This document shows, in pieces, positions 22,356 to 35,079 of a DNA stretch of 64,000 nt. The stretch comes from Isoetes taiwanensis. Lineage: Eukaryota; Streptophyta; Lycopodiopsida; Isoetales; Isoetaceae. The position numbers and the translations under genes were made by a program. The stretch covers positions 10,179,937 to 10,243,936 of the forward strand of contig JAJEKV010000038.1 in assembly GCA_021234155.1 (NCBI GenBank), read 5' to 3'. The notes below the pieces were generated by a model. That model saw only the letters and a program-made list of their open reading frames with translations, did no database searches and was not told the DNA's origin. Position 1 is the first letter of the stretch. Every line of letters starts with the position of its first letter.

Positions 22356-24444
22356 GCTCTCAAATCCCCTATCCCGTTAGGGATACTCGACATGGAGAGG
22401 CTTGCAAAATGTAGGACGCGAGACGCAAACCATTGGCTGGCCAAAGAAGTGATGCAAAGGGTGTCTCAGAAGCATCTAAGATCAAAGATGTGTCGCTTGA
22501 ATGTACTCAAAGATGGTACCCATCCTCCACTATTTGCATGCGCAATATTGGCATACCTCTCATGCCGCGGGGATTCTCTACCCTCCATCCTCAGACTAAA
22601 TAACGCTTCAACCTCGGAGATGATGGGACCCCAGCCTCGCGGGAGGCAATAGCTCTATGTTTCTTCATAGATATATGTGCTTTCAAGCACGGTGTGGGCC
22701 ATGTTCAAGATCGATTAATCAGGTGTGATATTGGTCCGCTTTTTAGGCTTCACAAGAATGGTATCCCACGTGAGTGGTAGCAAAGTGCTTATTCAGTGTG
22801 CACATCCCGCCCCTTGGCATCAAGCATAGCCATAATGCCGGGTAGTCTATAGACCACGCTGTAAACCATCCTTTTACAAAGGTTCCCGCCATATACTTTT
22901 TTCCAGCCATTGGGCCCTTTGTGCCAATAACAAAGCCCTAGGGAGAAGCGTTGTGCACCTATGCTATTGACCTTATGGAAATATGCAAGATGTTTGCTCA
23001 TAGCTTTAATGTTGCAGGGCCAAAACCGGGGCCTCATAAAGCAAAATGGGATAAGGCACTGTGGTCCTTGACAAAATAGACTATATGTTAAAAAGTCCTT
23101 TTGCACCCTCTCTAGCTTATTCCGTGTGTTCCTTCTAATCGATGGACCCTGCATTTCTACCCCGCATAACAAGATTGGTTCAATGAGTTTATAGCAGCCT
23201 ATTCTACATAGTATACATGGTTTTCCATTCACAATCGACCCTCCTTTCCACACAGCCATCCCATAGCATGCTAGTAGAAAAGTCGATTCCCAAATACTTG
23301 AAGGTCCTTACGACATCCACCTCCCCGGCCCTCTATAATAGAGATATGGGATATCATGTGCAGGAGAGGATTGCGTGGAGCTTAGTTTTCAAGCAAGTTC
23401 ATTGTCATTCCCGGCCCGGTCACATAACCCACTAAGAGCATCCAAATATTGTTGCATACTCGCTATATGGGATGCTTAAGTCCACATCGCCTGCATTTGA
23501 GTTGCCTTAAATCAGATATATACCTTTGGTAGCTATGGCCCACCCCCTCATATTCTTGTATCCAAGTCTCCAGCTTGTAGAGATTAAAGAGCATTGAGAT
23601 AATCTGGACATCTCGTTTCACCCATATGGTGCTAGCAACTCGCTGATATGATGCCTTAATGCAAAGATACATCCCATCATAGAGTCTGTGGATGACATTT
23701 TGTATGTCCTATGGGACGCATGCCCCTCGGAAATGCTATCACAACAAGTCTTGGGACCGTGATCATATGCGCCTTGAAGTCTATGAAACAACAATAGCTC
23801 ATTTATGCTCATTAAGTGTTAGTTTGTATGAGGATTCCGAGAGCCAATATATGGTCGACATGGAGTGGATGTGGCAAAATGGGGCCTTCCTAAACCCACT
23901 AAGTTAGCCTCTTCTCCACGATGCCCGCTAAAAGCTTTGAGACAAAGGGCTCACCATGATCATGCAGAGTTTTCCACATCATCCCCCCTTACCTAAATTA
24001 TGAATGGAGGTGACCTTGCTAACCATCCAATCCTCGCAGAAGGCCCTCCCTTATGGCCCGTTAATTATCGATATCGAGGCCCTACAAAGCTAGACCACCC
24101 CAAGAGATAGAAGTTGGTTCGCTTCTACATAATACTTTTTATGGCATTGGAGGATGAACCGCTGGATATTTATAGATGTCGAGCGCTGCGGAAGAGGTAG
24201 CTATCCGGACGCTCCCTACAAAATACACGCCACCCGCCTACACTCGCGGGAAATCCCCCATCCGCCTCCTTCGACCGCACGGGCCCTCCGCCTATCCTTT
24301 GACTCCAAGGCATCCCCTAAAAGTAGGGAAGGGGACATTAAGGTGTCTTATGGCGCCTCTTTCCCTATGGGCTCCTATCACTGCCGAAGCATAAACAATT
24401 TTAACTAGCAATAATAATACATCACACTACCCCTCAAGGGTAGC

Positions 24445-25340
24445 ACATCCACATATCCGTAGCTACAAGAGAGATAAACATATTGATAGATATTTAATGA
24501 CACTTGATAGAAATACTAGATATCTAGTAAGATTTTCAAGCTTCTATTTCATCAATCATTCAAATATAAAAATATTGATCTAGTGAAAAGCCAAGATATG
24601 GTCACTAATTTTCACTTAGATCATTTGAACTTCCAAATTATGAGCACTTCAAGTTTTGCTCACAAGTTAAGTATCTTGATGTATTCCAGCCTTTTACAAT
24701 GAAATTTGACATTCAACCATTGAATATAATATAGCCAAAAACACCGTTTCATCTGATATTGACCCGATCATCGTGAGTATGGTTGACCCCTCGAAACAAA
24801 CGCTTGATCCGCTTGTTCTTGCTTCATCGAACACATCCGTACACTCTAGTATCTCAAGGATAGCTTCTATTTATCGACTTGAATAGCTCCGACGGCTATG
24901 GATCGGATTAACTTGCCAATCCTCGCTCAAAACTTTCGCTTGAAATATCCCACGTGATAAGTGTAGATATCGAGCCTTTCGCTTCAAATATCCCACGTGA
25001 TAAGGGTTGCTATCGAGCCTTCACAACCATTGCCTTCATAACAATTAAATTAATTTCTCCCTTGACCCCAAAGGTTTCAATAGTTTTTCAATGGCTAACA
25101 ATAATCAATACTTCATGTTCCCAACATGTTCTTCATTGTTTGCATCACTCTTAAGATATAAATCACTTATGTAGCAAGATCCCCTTCACCTTAGCTTAGA
25201 TTATTTTGAACATAGACTAACCTACTGCCACTGCTTCTCATAGGTTGTCCTTGCAGACTTGTTAGCTGGTCAACAATGTATAGGTTGGCCTTCAAATGTA
25301 GATCCTCACATGACATGACTTATATGCTGATAATCCTTCA
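24445..25340 (-). repeat. Ty1/copia 3' LTR (outer edge uncertain)
   Basis: On the minus strand the polypurine tract GCTGAAGGAGGAG (25352-25341) is followed directly by TGAAGGATTATCAGC, as a copia 3' LTR should start. The inner edge at 25340 is well supported by position, 20-odd bases after the pol stop. The outer edge (CA plus target duplication) could not be fixed. A TATA-like GATAAATAGAAG lies at about 24876-24865, and two 43-bp repeats lie upstream of it. Confidence 0.55.
24933..25018 (-). promoter_or_regulatory. Tandem 43-bp duplication in LTR U3, each with a CACGTG G-box
   Basis: 24933-24975 and 24976-25018 are near-identical direct repeats. Each holds CACGTG (24951-24956 and 24994-24999), the G-box core bound by bZIP and bHLH factors. 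Duplicated U3 enhancer modules upstream of the TATA box are known in other plant copia elements such as Tnt1, where they drive stress expression. Regulation here is inference. Confidence 0.55.
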
Positions 25341-25352
25341 CTCCTCCTTCAG
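25341..25352 (-). other. Polypurine tract of the copia element
   Basis: A purine-rich stretch (GAAGGAGGAG on the minus strand) between the pol stop (25364-25362) and the 3' LTR start. It would prime plus-strand synthesis. Confidence 0.6.
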
Positions 25353-25361
25353 CTTATAAGT

Positions 25362-28300
25362 TCAGATTTCGCAAACATTCAGTTGCCTTCTGAATTTTGT
25401 AAACTTGATTTCTGGCAGTGCTTTGGTAAACACATCAGCTACCTGGTCATTTGTATCAACATATCTCATATGTATGAGTTTTTTCTTTGCTAAGTCTCAT
25501 ATAAAATGCATGTTTAGCTCAATGTGCTTGGTTCTATCATGATATACTGGATTTTTAACTATTGCTATACAACTCGAGGGACCAAACCCAGATTTTTGTA
25601 GGCCCTTGTTAGGTACATCCTAATTCATTCAATAACCTTCTCAACCACACTAATTCTTTTGGCAACTAAAGAGGATGCAAGATATTCTCGCTTCAAATTT
25701 GAACTCATTGCCACTGCTGCTTGCTTTTTACATCTCCAGGTTATTACACCTCCTCCTAAGTATATTGCATAGCCAGAAGTTGATTTTCTAGTGTGCAGAT
25801 CTCCTCCCCAATCTGCATCACTATCACACATCATAGTTAGATTTTCTCGAAAGTCAAAGCATATACCACGAAGTTTGAGTCCCTTTAGATATTTAAGAAC
25901 TCATTTAGTCAGCTTCCCAATGTTCTTTTGTAGCATCATGATTTCTCCCGCCAAAATGTTGGATCGTGATAGGCTATGTCAGTCTAATAATCGCTTTGCC
26001 AAAAATAATAGGCACCCAACCAAGGCTCAGAAGGTACATTTTGCATTTTAATAACTTCATCATTTGTAACATCATGTACATCCGTGGGCCTATGTCCAGC
26101 TATTATAGGAATCTTTTGATGGTTTGGCTTCAAATTAGCTTGAACCTTTTCAAAGATATTTTCTATATGTGTACTTTGATGCAACTTTTTATCCATTTTG
26201 ACTCTCTCGCTTCTAACAACCTCAATCCCAAGAAACTTCTTGAGTTCACCTAGGTCTGACATTTGAAACCTAGGTTTTAAAAATACCTTTTGCATATGTT
26301 CGTAATTTTCAAAGAGCTTGCAACCATAATACAATCATCTACATAGAGTGCAATAATGCAATATTCTCCATTTTGCTCTGGGCCCATCCCATCGATCCAG
26401 ACATCGGATCGATATTCTAGAATGGGGCGAGCATGCATGTCTTGTATGCATGCATGCGCGCATGCCCTTTCGGGTTGGGGTTTCGCTATTTTAGGCGGGT
26501 TCTCAAGATCAACGCCCTCATCGGGCGCTTCCTCTTCTCTCTCGCCAGCATCTTTATTCTCTTTGAATCCACCCTCCCCCTTCTTTGTTTATTGTATTTG
26601 TCGCTGGCATGCATGACCAGCCTCTATTTGAAGAGGTTTTTGTTTTTGTCGCGGCACGCTGCGGATCAGCCCCTCCACTCGGGAGGTTTGTGTTGTCTCG
26701 CTTTTGTTGTGTTGGTGATGTGTGTACAGTTGGCGAGCCAAGATCTGCTTCACTCTCCATGCGTGGGTTTTGGGAGCGATTTCTATGCCTTACGCTTGTC
26801 CAAGCCCTTGCCAAGGCTTATCACTAGGTTTTTCCTCAAAACCCGAAGGGCGCAGGTTTTTAATCCCGGGTGATAAGCTTTCGGCAGTACACCAGCCACA
26901 CATCTATTAGCATTGTATTTTTGGGGTCCAAATGATATAATTGATTTTCCCTTTATTTTTTCGTGGGTAGTTCGTGATGCGTGCGGCTACCCACCGGGCC
27001 CACCATTGTAGAAAATCACTGAGATGAATGAGAAGCCTATCCATTCAAGGTTTGTTGGTTTCATGCGAGCCCCATTCTAGAATAAAGATTCCCATCATTT
27101 TGCAATTTTGCAAAGCCCTATTCTTGTAAGAAATAAATCCATATACAGCCCAAGTAAGCTTCCAGACCATATCCTTACCATGTGAGTATCCCGGAGCCCG
27201 CTTCATATAAGCCTCCTCCTCAAGAGTAGCATTTAAAATGCGCTTTTACATCCATGTGGTGTAGCTCTAAGTTCATAGCATTAGCCATAGCTAGCAAAAC
27301 TCTAATGCTTGTAAGTTTGACTATAGGAGAGTAGGTTTCATCATAATCTCTTCCCTTTTTTCTCGGTATATCCTTGAGCAACCAATCTTGCTTTAAACTT
27401 CTTACTTCCATCAGGGTTTAATTTAACTTTATACAACCATTTACTTCCAATTATGTTCTGTTTACCATCAGCCTTAACTAGCTCATATGTTTTTGTCTCT
27501 TCAAAAGATTTAAGCTCATCATTCATGGCAAATATCCACTTATCCTTGTCATGACTTTGTTGAGCTTCCTCAAAATTTTGAGGAATAACTTCATCCTCCA
27601 GAATAGCCATAATTTGTTCTTGCTCAAAGGTGACACCTCTTCTACTTCTCCCTAATTCATTTCTGCCATACAGTTTTCCTTCTTCTAACTTTGCTTCCTC
27701 TACTAATCTTTCTCGCCTCGAGTCTTCCTTTTTTTTTTTTTTCTCCATATGATGACCAGCTAATTCTTGTTCCTCACCTTGCATTTTGATCATTTATGGA
27801 ACCTCAGCCACGAGCTCGAAGTTTAGACTTTCTTCTTCATTATCATCCGTGATCATCTATTTCAAACTTAGGTTGCATCTCTGGTTTTGTTATGACAGTT
27901 TTAACTCCCTTTTTAAACCTGTCCTTGTAAAGTATCCACTCATTGAACAAAACATCCCTGCTGATTATGACAGATTTAGTTTCAGGGACATATACTCTAT
28001 TTTTTTTGGATTGCTCATTATATCCTACAAGAAATCCTACTTTAGCCTTTTATCATCTAGCTTCTTTCCTTAACTCACCGGGTACATGAGCATACACCAA
28101 ACAACCAAAGGCTTTTAGTTTTTCATAGTTTATCTTTTTATTTGGACTCCATAGAGCATCTGGAATATTACCCTTTAGACTAGCTGATGGCAACATATTT
28201 TGTATTAAAACTGCAGCTTTGTAATGCTTCTTCCCTAAGTTTATTAGGGCAAGTTTCACTTCCCTTTATCATGGCTCTAATTGCATCCATTATAGTCCTA

Positions 28301-29180
28301 TTCTTTTCTCGTGAGATCCTGCTCACGAGGAGAATATCCGCAGTGTTAACCGCCGCTTTTAATTCCATGGGCTATACAAAATGTTTAAATTGCTTAGCAA
28401 GGTATTCACCTCCCCCATCGACCTAATGCATTTTAGTTTGAGGTTGGTTTTCTTTCCATCTCGCCACATATTGTTTAAATGCACTCAATGCTTGAGATTT
28501 CCTTGCTAAACAAAGATGTCTTGCACTTCCCCGCTATAGTCATCTCTGTGGAATGTTATAAAGCACCTTTTTATTGGTTCTACTTTGCACATTTAAAGGA
28601 CCACATAAGTCAGGATGCACTAATCTAGAACTTGCTGAGCTCTAGACTTACTTTTAGGAAATGACAGCCTGTTTAATTTTTCCAAAGCACATCCTTCACA
28701 AATAACTTCATTTGTCTTGTTGTCATGATAATTTATGTGGCCTTGCTTCAATAAATATTTCAAATTTTTGTAATTTGTATGTGCCAGTCTTCTATGCCAT
28801 AGATCTTCTTGTATTGCATTTATACTATGATGCATCACATTGTCCATTTCAAATAAATTTCCAACCCTTTTAGCAAAAAACTTCAATTCATTGTCCAAGT
28901 ACACATTACATTTGTCTCCTTCAAATACTACTCGATAACCCACATCACATAACTGACTGACAGAGATTAAATTCTTGATTATTGCTGGAACACACAGAAC
29001 ATCTTCTATGTTCACAATATTCCCCTTGAGATCTTCTAGCTGTAATAGACCCCTTCCTTTCATCTCTTGCAGAGCTCCATTTCCTACTTGAATTTTCCTA
29101 GAGCTTGTAGTTGATATATTTTTCAAAAACTCAAAGAGATCGTGACCATCGATCTTTCAAACCACTATCAACTATCAAGG
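25362..29180 (-). pseudogene. Ty1/copia pol relic (protease, integrase, RT, RNase H)
   Basis: It is read on the minus strand with several frameshifts. Protease: LIVDSG active site near 29.17 kb, then ISVSQLCDVGYRVVFEGDKC. GAG-pre-integrase: LWHRRLAHTNYKNLKYLLKQG-type zinc motif with CEGCALEKLNRLSFP (28.75-28.65 kb). Integrase C-terminus: NRTIMDAIRAMIKG and AFGCLVYAHVPGELRKEAR (28.3-28.06 kb). RT: WIFAMNDELKSFEETKTYEL, GSKWLYKVKLNPDGS, then DVKAHF and the catalytic CIIALYVDD near 26.33 kb. RNase H: CDSDADWGGDLHTRKSTSGY (25.83 kb) and RYVDTNDQVADVFTKALP (25.45 kb). Integrase before RT defines Ty1/copia. Gag and the 5' LTR are missing. A TIR element interrupts RT, and a CACTA-like end abuts the protease. 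Confidence 0.88.
26414..27083. mobile_element. TIR element (about 670 bp) inserted in the copia RT
   Basis: ATTCTAGAATGGGGCGAGC (26414-26432) and, inverted, the complement of GCGAGCCCCATTCTAGAAT (27065-27083) match over 15-16 terminal bases. Copia RT sequence lies on both sides: VWKLTWAVYGF upstream and NGEYCIIALYVDD downstream on the minus strand. The interior has no transposase. It contains GCTTATCAC (26815) / GTGATAAGC (26870), itself an inverted pair. It is a likely non-autonomous DNA transposon; the superfamily is not determined and no clear target duplication was found. Confidence 0.55.
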
Positions 29181-29199
29181 ATCGATTTATTAGTAGCAA

Positions 29200-29830
29200 C
29201 ACTACAAGAGAATAGGCGCTATTGTCGCTTTTTTGTCACTTTGTAGACTATCGTATTTTTTCAGAGAACTGGATAAAAGGTGAGCATAAAAATGTCAAAA
29301 ATTAGTGACTTATAGATCGCCGCTTTTTTGTCACTTTTTTTGGCAATTTTTTGACACCTCATTTGTCATCTTTATAGCATTTTTTTGTCACTTTTTTGGG
29401 CATTTCTTTGACATATATATTGTCATATCTTAGGCAAATTTTGACACCCTATTTGTCATCTTTATAGCATTTTTTTGTCACTTCTTTTGGGCAATTCTTT
29501 TTGACATCTATATTGTCATATCTTAGGTTGTTTTTTGACAATTTAGTGTCATCTAGATTTATATCTATTTTTGTCACTTTTTGGCAATTCTTTGGCACCC
29601 ATCGCGGTCAATTTCGCATGAGTTTTTGTCACTTTTATGGCAAGCCTTTGACACCTATTTTGTCACATTTTAAGTTGTCTTGGCATCTTTTGACACCTAT
29701 TTTAATATATTTTAGGCCATGTTTGTCACTTTTTTTGGCAATGCTTTGACATGTATTTGGTCATATTCTAAATTATTTTTGGCATATTTTTATCATCTAC
29801 AAGACTCGCATGCGTTAGTTAAATGCCAAA
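29200..29830 (+). mobile_element. CACTA (En/Spm-like) transposon terminus with subterminal repeats
   Basis: It begins CACTACAAGAGAATAGGCGC, the hallmark CACTACAAGAAAA-type terminus of plant CACTA transposons. About 600 bp follow with many copies of TTTTTTGTCACTTTTTTGG and TTGACACC-TATTTGTCA-like strings (about 29231, 29327, 29387, 29471, 29571, 29624, 29720), as expected for subterminal transposase-binding repeats. The matching CTTGTAGTG end and any transposase were not found, so the rest may be deleted or decayed. Confidence 0.62.
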
Positions 29831-31260
29831 TGATTTTAATCAATATTGTTATGGTTTAATGTATCGAGACAAGAAATAATGGTTTGTTGAAATATTGAGC
29901 ACACCTAAGCCGGGTGTCAAGTACCTCCTAACCCAAATGAATAGGCGACGTGAATGCTTTGTTAGTATTGGATCGCTCGTCATCGCTATTTGGCATTGCA
30001 TGTTGGCAAAATCACGCTGAATTGGCGCTTACTCCAGAGGATAGAATTGACATAACAAATATACAAAGACTAGTGAAAACTTTGATCTCAGATGTCTTCT
30101 CTACATCAACTACTCAATCCGACTAGCTATTTTGACGCCGTAAACATAATGAAAAGCAAAGATCAATAATCGACGATTTGAAGCCCGAAGATGTTCTAGT
30201 ACTATCTAACTGCATAATAATTTACAAAAAAGAGATTCGATCATAGAGATTCCTGCAAAATAATCCAAAAGGGACAAAAATTGAGATTTCGCTTTCCGCA
30301 TTGGATCCTATGGGGCGGGTAACTTATTAAATATTCACTTTGGCTCTGTTGTTTTTGCCAACTCTTTCTATCAAATTCCAAATTCTCTTCCAATTTTTTC
30401 CATACGTAATTGTTGAATTATCGATCATACATTGCAAAAAGAACATGTATAGAAAACCAAATTTAGTGCATGTTAAATATCTAAACCTCAGAACGGGAAA
30501 TGCTACTTCCTTATGAATTTGTTATTCCAAGAACAAAGTTTAACAGCTTTTCACCGGATTTAGACTCAAGAACCTTAAAATGGAAGAAACAATTTACCGC
30601 TTGTTTGATTTTCGAGTTTTTTTGAAGCTATCTCCGCAAATTCGTGATGTTTTCGGGCTGGTCTCGAGAGTCAAACACATCTGGAATATTGGGAGATATC
30701 TTGCAAAGTGAATTCGTGGATGGGAAAAACCTCATCTTTTCTGAATCGCTTCTATTGCAAAATAGAATCCACCATCACGCTGTCGGGCTTGAATGAAGAG
30801 TGCCCAAATCTTTAAAAGATGCTGGGACGGTCTTTATTTTTTGTTATTCAGGCAGCTATGGAAAAAACCCCGCTACAAGTTGTATGCTCCCCGCAAGCTA
30901 GACACATTCCCCGCTTCATCGTGAGAAGAAAACCAAGACACCGAGAGGGTTAGATGACTCTAAAGCAAGGAGTGCATGTTTTTTCTCGGCCGCTTTTTTT
31001 CACGCAATGTAGATGCTCTTCATTCTTCCGATTCTCAAACTAGAAAATAAATTTGGGAGCAAACCGAGGGAATAACCCAAAAGAAAGAACGCCAAAGATG
31101 ACCAAGCATAAACCAAGAATAGCAAGAAACCAAGCAAGCTCCCCAAATCGCCAAGAAGAAGTCCGAGCCGAGCCCCTCATTTAAAGAAACCCGCCCTCCA
31201 TCCCAATCCGGCCTCGGCCGACGCGGGAATTTTTCCCCCAGACTTTTTTTTGCACGCCAT
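29831..31260. other. Stretch with no recognisable gene
   Basis: Possibly the interior of the CACTA-like element, but no transposase motif is visible on either strand. Confidence 0.3.
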
Positions 31261-31265
31261 CTTTT

Positions 31266-31388
<123 letters not shown>

Positions 31389-31389
31389 G

Positions 31390-34300
31390 AGGGCTAGGGC
31401 TAGCATTTATCATGCTTTGTTGTAAGCTTATCTCAGTCTCTATACACTGGGAACTAGTTTGATACTTGAAAATGAACTGGTCATTTGCTGCCAGGAAGGT
31501 GAGTACAAGACAATTTTTTCAGCTGTTTTATAATTGGTTCGACTGGTATGGCTAGGGAATTTGTGGGGCCTTTGGCTCCAGATTTTAATGATAAAATTCA
31601 TATGTTGGGATTTGATGTATAGGTGACCGTGTTAAATCTTAATTGTTTGGTGCCCCCGCACCGTAACTTTATCAGGTAAATTTTATGAGGTAGTTTGATA
31701 ATTTGATGATCATAGTAAGTGGTCATGTAATATTTGCCTCTATATGTTTCGGATATGAAATGGAGAGGTGAATTATGGATAAAAATGTCATTATTGAATG
31801 ATCGAGACCATATCTATGGGGCATCCGAGATAACACATAGATCACATATTTTGATCCCATTTTTAAAGACATTTGGCCTAAGGGCTCTAGATACTAGGTG
31901 ACTAATGCTAATAGAATTATGATTTCTTGTAGGGGAATTGGTTGCCGATTAAACATGACATGAGAAGTATGATACAACATTATGTTGAAGATAAGTGTTA
32001 GGATTTGGGTCCTCTATTGTGAATGCTCCTTAGATGAGACTCGTATTGGTCGCCCGAATATTACACATGTTTGTGAATATGTGTGTCCTATGGTGCCGTA
32101 GAATGTAAGATTCTTTGGGATTACGTATGGATTGCAAAAGGTTAAAGCTTGGGAATAAGTGGTTTGGGGTTTTGATGTAACCATAATAATGTGTTGGTAT
32201 GCTAACTAAAAGTAAATTGTGTATTTTCGAATTTATAACCAGATACATGGTGGATGGTCTTTGAAAATGTCGACATGCCGACATTAATGTAAACTAACCT
32301 AAATATGGAAGAAACCCCCAGCCGGCACCGATACTGTGTTATGCCGATCGCCCAGCCGGGCTTGAGGGTTCGATGGCAAGGCCGCTGGTCTATTTGGTCG
32401 ACGAGATACGCCCCTCGAGCAGCTTGCATGCATGAAAAATCGCCATCGATGGATCCAGTAACTAATCGGGTTACCTTTTGGCTTAACGCCTTCTTGTAAT
32501 CATGTTGTAATAAGGGATTTGTCTTAAACAAATGGTTCTTCGCTAATCTAGGCATTGGCTACTATATATAATGGATTTAAGTGCCGGGCATTCCGTGATG
32601 ATTTTGAGTCATGAGTAAGGCAGCAGCCCTAAGGTGCTCCCAATAAGGGCTGCACTAGGGCCAAATTGATTGAGTTACTTAGAAGAAATGGTTTGAGCAT
32701 GGCAAGCATTTTGCCCATCAAAGGCACGCTATCGGATTTGTGCAAGCAAAGATGGGTCGGATCCCAACAAGGATAGGAACGACTTCCGATCATGAGATTT
32801 ATTCCAGACAAGGGAATGCCAACAAAGGTGTAAAGGGCTTAGAGCAGCCACTAGTAATATTGAAGTTGTTCCTCTATCTAATTCGATGAAGATGAAGACA
32901 CCGACAATGAAGATATCCAAATTTAATCTGTCCTTTTATTGCTTGTAATTTCTCGCATTTTCTCGTGCATTTTCGTGCATTTCACTTAGTGTATGCTTAA
33001 TCCTTATTTACTTTGGAGTTTCCCCTTTATTTAGTCTTGTTCTTGTATTTGTCCTTAAGCATTTGTGAAACACGCTTGGTTCCGATAGAATATCGCTGGT
33101 AAGACACAATTTATCTTATTGGCATGTTTGTAATCTTCACTTTACTTTTTATAGGTCGGAATATGGTAGAGGCCTTTACTACATTTATGCCGACATGGTT
33201 AATTTAGCAAAGATAAATGTATCTTTGCATGCATCTTGTCCAGCTTAACCTTTCTAGTATAACAATTTTATGGATTCCTATTTTTCAATGGTTGGATTTC
33301 TAAGCATTGCCAAAGATATTCTCGCTATTTGTTCTCGCTTTTGCTTGAAGTCGCTTGGCTTCCGTGATTCTCGTGTTATTAACATTAATAACTGCGGAGG
33401 AGGACCGTGGTACTAGTTCTATGTGTCTTCGTGAGGTGTCTAGGTTAGATTTAATGAATTGTTCTCTTAATATCATGCATTTGTCCACCGCATATTGTTC
33501 TGTTTTTTAATCGATCCGGATAAAAGTATTGGCCGTTAATCTCACATTTTAATTCGCATCAAATGTTTCTCCATTGATGATGTGGTTACATAATAGTGAA
33601 AAAGTTGATCTAACTTAATGTATAGTAGTCATTGCTTTCTCTTGGGTTACTATTTGAGAGTTTCAATTTTATTTTTGGTTCCATTGTGGCATTATTATAT
33701 GGTATGGGCGCTTACTTACCTAAGGGACGCAGTCCTTGGGCGTAAAAAATACATTTAATTTGGCCCCGTAGAACTTGAGTATTTAATTGGACCTTGCTGA
33801 TTTATAATTTTAGGGCGGCGGATCGGTTTTGTTTTTGTTTGTGCGTGTTTTGATGGAGCTTTACCACATAATCTTATTTTTCTTCAAGTATTTTCCCGAG
33901 CTTAGGAAGAAGCGAAATGTATTGCTTGTTTTGTGGCCTTTTTGAACCTTCCTTGTCGGGCTGCTTAACCGCAGTGGATGAACTTTCCACCAAGAACGGG
34001 TGCCTTAATACCGTATTTATGCCGATATGGGTCTTTGGTTCTTTAACTCTATTGCTTGAATAATACATCTAGGGCTTGTGATATATTTCATGTTTACTAC
34101 TTGTGTGGATTCACCGTTATATACGCTTTTATAGATCTTTCTTTATTGTCGTATAATCTTAATTGTTCTTTACCGTACTTCTTCTTCAATTATCTTTTTA
34201 TCTCAGGTAAGGGCCGAAGGCTGTTGTTGTTCATAGCTTACCCGCTAGCATAGGCATTATTACCCTTCTTAGGCTAATGTATGCTTTTTTGTCCGCAGTA

Positions 34301-34965
34301 ACCCGAACTCCTTTCTCCCATTCTTTGTGGATTTGGCATAATGTTTTCTTGTGGATCAGCTCTCGCAAGTTTATGAACAAATGTTTTGTAATTATTGTTT
34401 TCAATCAATTTTTGTAAGTTTTTCTTTATGTTTTTTAATGAACAATACATTGGGTAAATCCTTCATACTTTTCTTTGATGTTTTCAAATATTCTCTTGGT
34501 AATAGCGTAATTTATTTGCTATGTTGTTGGCTTAGTGAAATCTTTTAATAATGTCGGGTTGTAGTCTTATTACTCACATTATGTTATGTTGAATTAAAAT
34601 TTAGAGGTTCTATAACATTTTGTAGAGTCGCTTCACTTGGTAAAGTTGTATTTATTTAGCCAAAGGGCACAATATTTGACTTAGATATGCATGAGGATAA
34701 ATGAAGCAATATTGTTGCATTCATAAAAGCAACCCTAGGTTGTAAGTTCATTATTGTTAGTTTGTTAAAATCTCTAAGGCTTCCCTTTGGGGTCCGATAA
34801 GTCCTATTTTGCCTTTAGTTAATATGGTAAAATTTGATGTCTTAACAAAACATTAGGTTTTGTTTGGGCTAGTATATATACCGATTTCGTGATCACCGGG
34901 TTTTACCAAAGGTGAGCCTTAGAGATAATTTGTTTTATTCATTGATTTTGGCATTTGTACTAAAT
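31390..34965. other. Stretch with no recognisable gene
   Basis: AT-rich; only short orphan frames on both strands. It lies upstream of the plus-strand Penelope-like element and may include its 5' region, but I could not find the direct-repeat sequence of the other copy here. Confidence 0.3.
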
Positions 34966-35079
34966 TTTGATATTTTTCGTGAAAATAATTCCAACATACG
35001 AAAATATTCAACTGGCCGGGGTAATCAGCAGATTTAATTACTGTAATACTTTGATAACAAAGCCAGCCGGGGTACCCGA

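Larger units (their letters stand above)
21320..24130 (-). mobile_element. LINE (non-LTR retrotransposon) relic, reverse transcriptase and C-terminal region
   Basis: It is read on the minus strand through many frameshifts. Around 23.95-23.9 kb: SKLLAGIVEKRLT. RT motif A near 23.78 kb: CCFIDFKAHMITVPR, where the family has FxDFxKAFDTVPR. 23.67-23.47 kb: a GVKQG-like region, then LFNLYKLETWIQEYEGVG. Near 23.3 kb: TFKYLGIDFSTSMLW. 23.26-22.79 kb: IEPILLCGVEMQGPSIRR, then RNKLERVQKDFLTY. Near 21.75 kb: EEVWLKWNKFWQLM. 21.55-21.33 kb is a worn C-terminal segment. These are in the order expected for LINE ORF2 after the endonuclease. The FADD box and endonuclease are not recognisable. It is dead. 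Confidence 0.72.
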
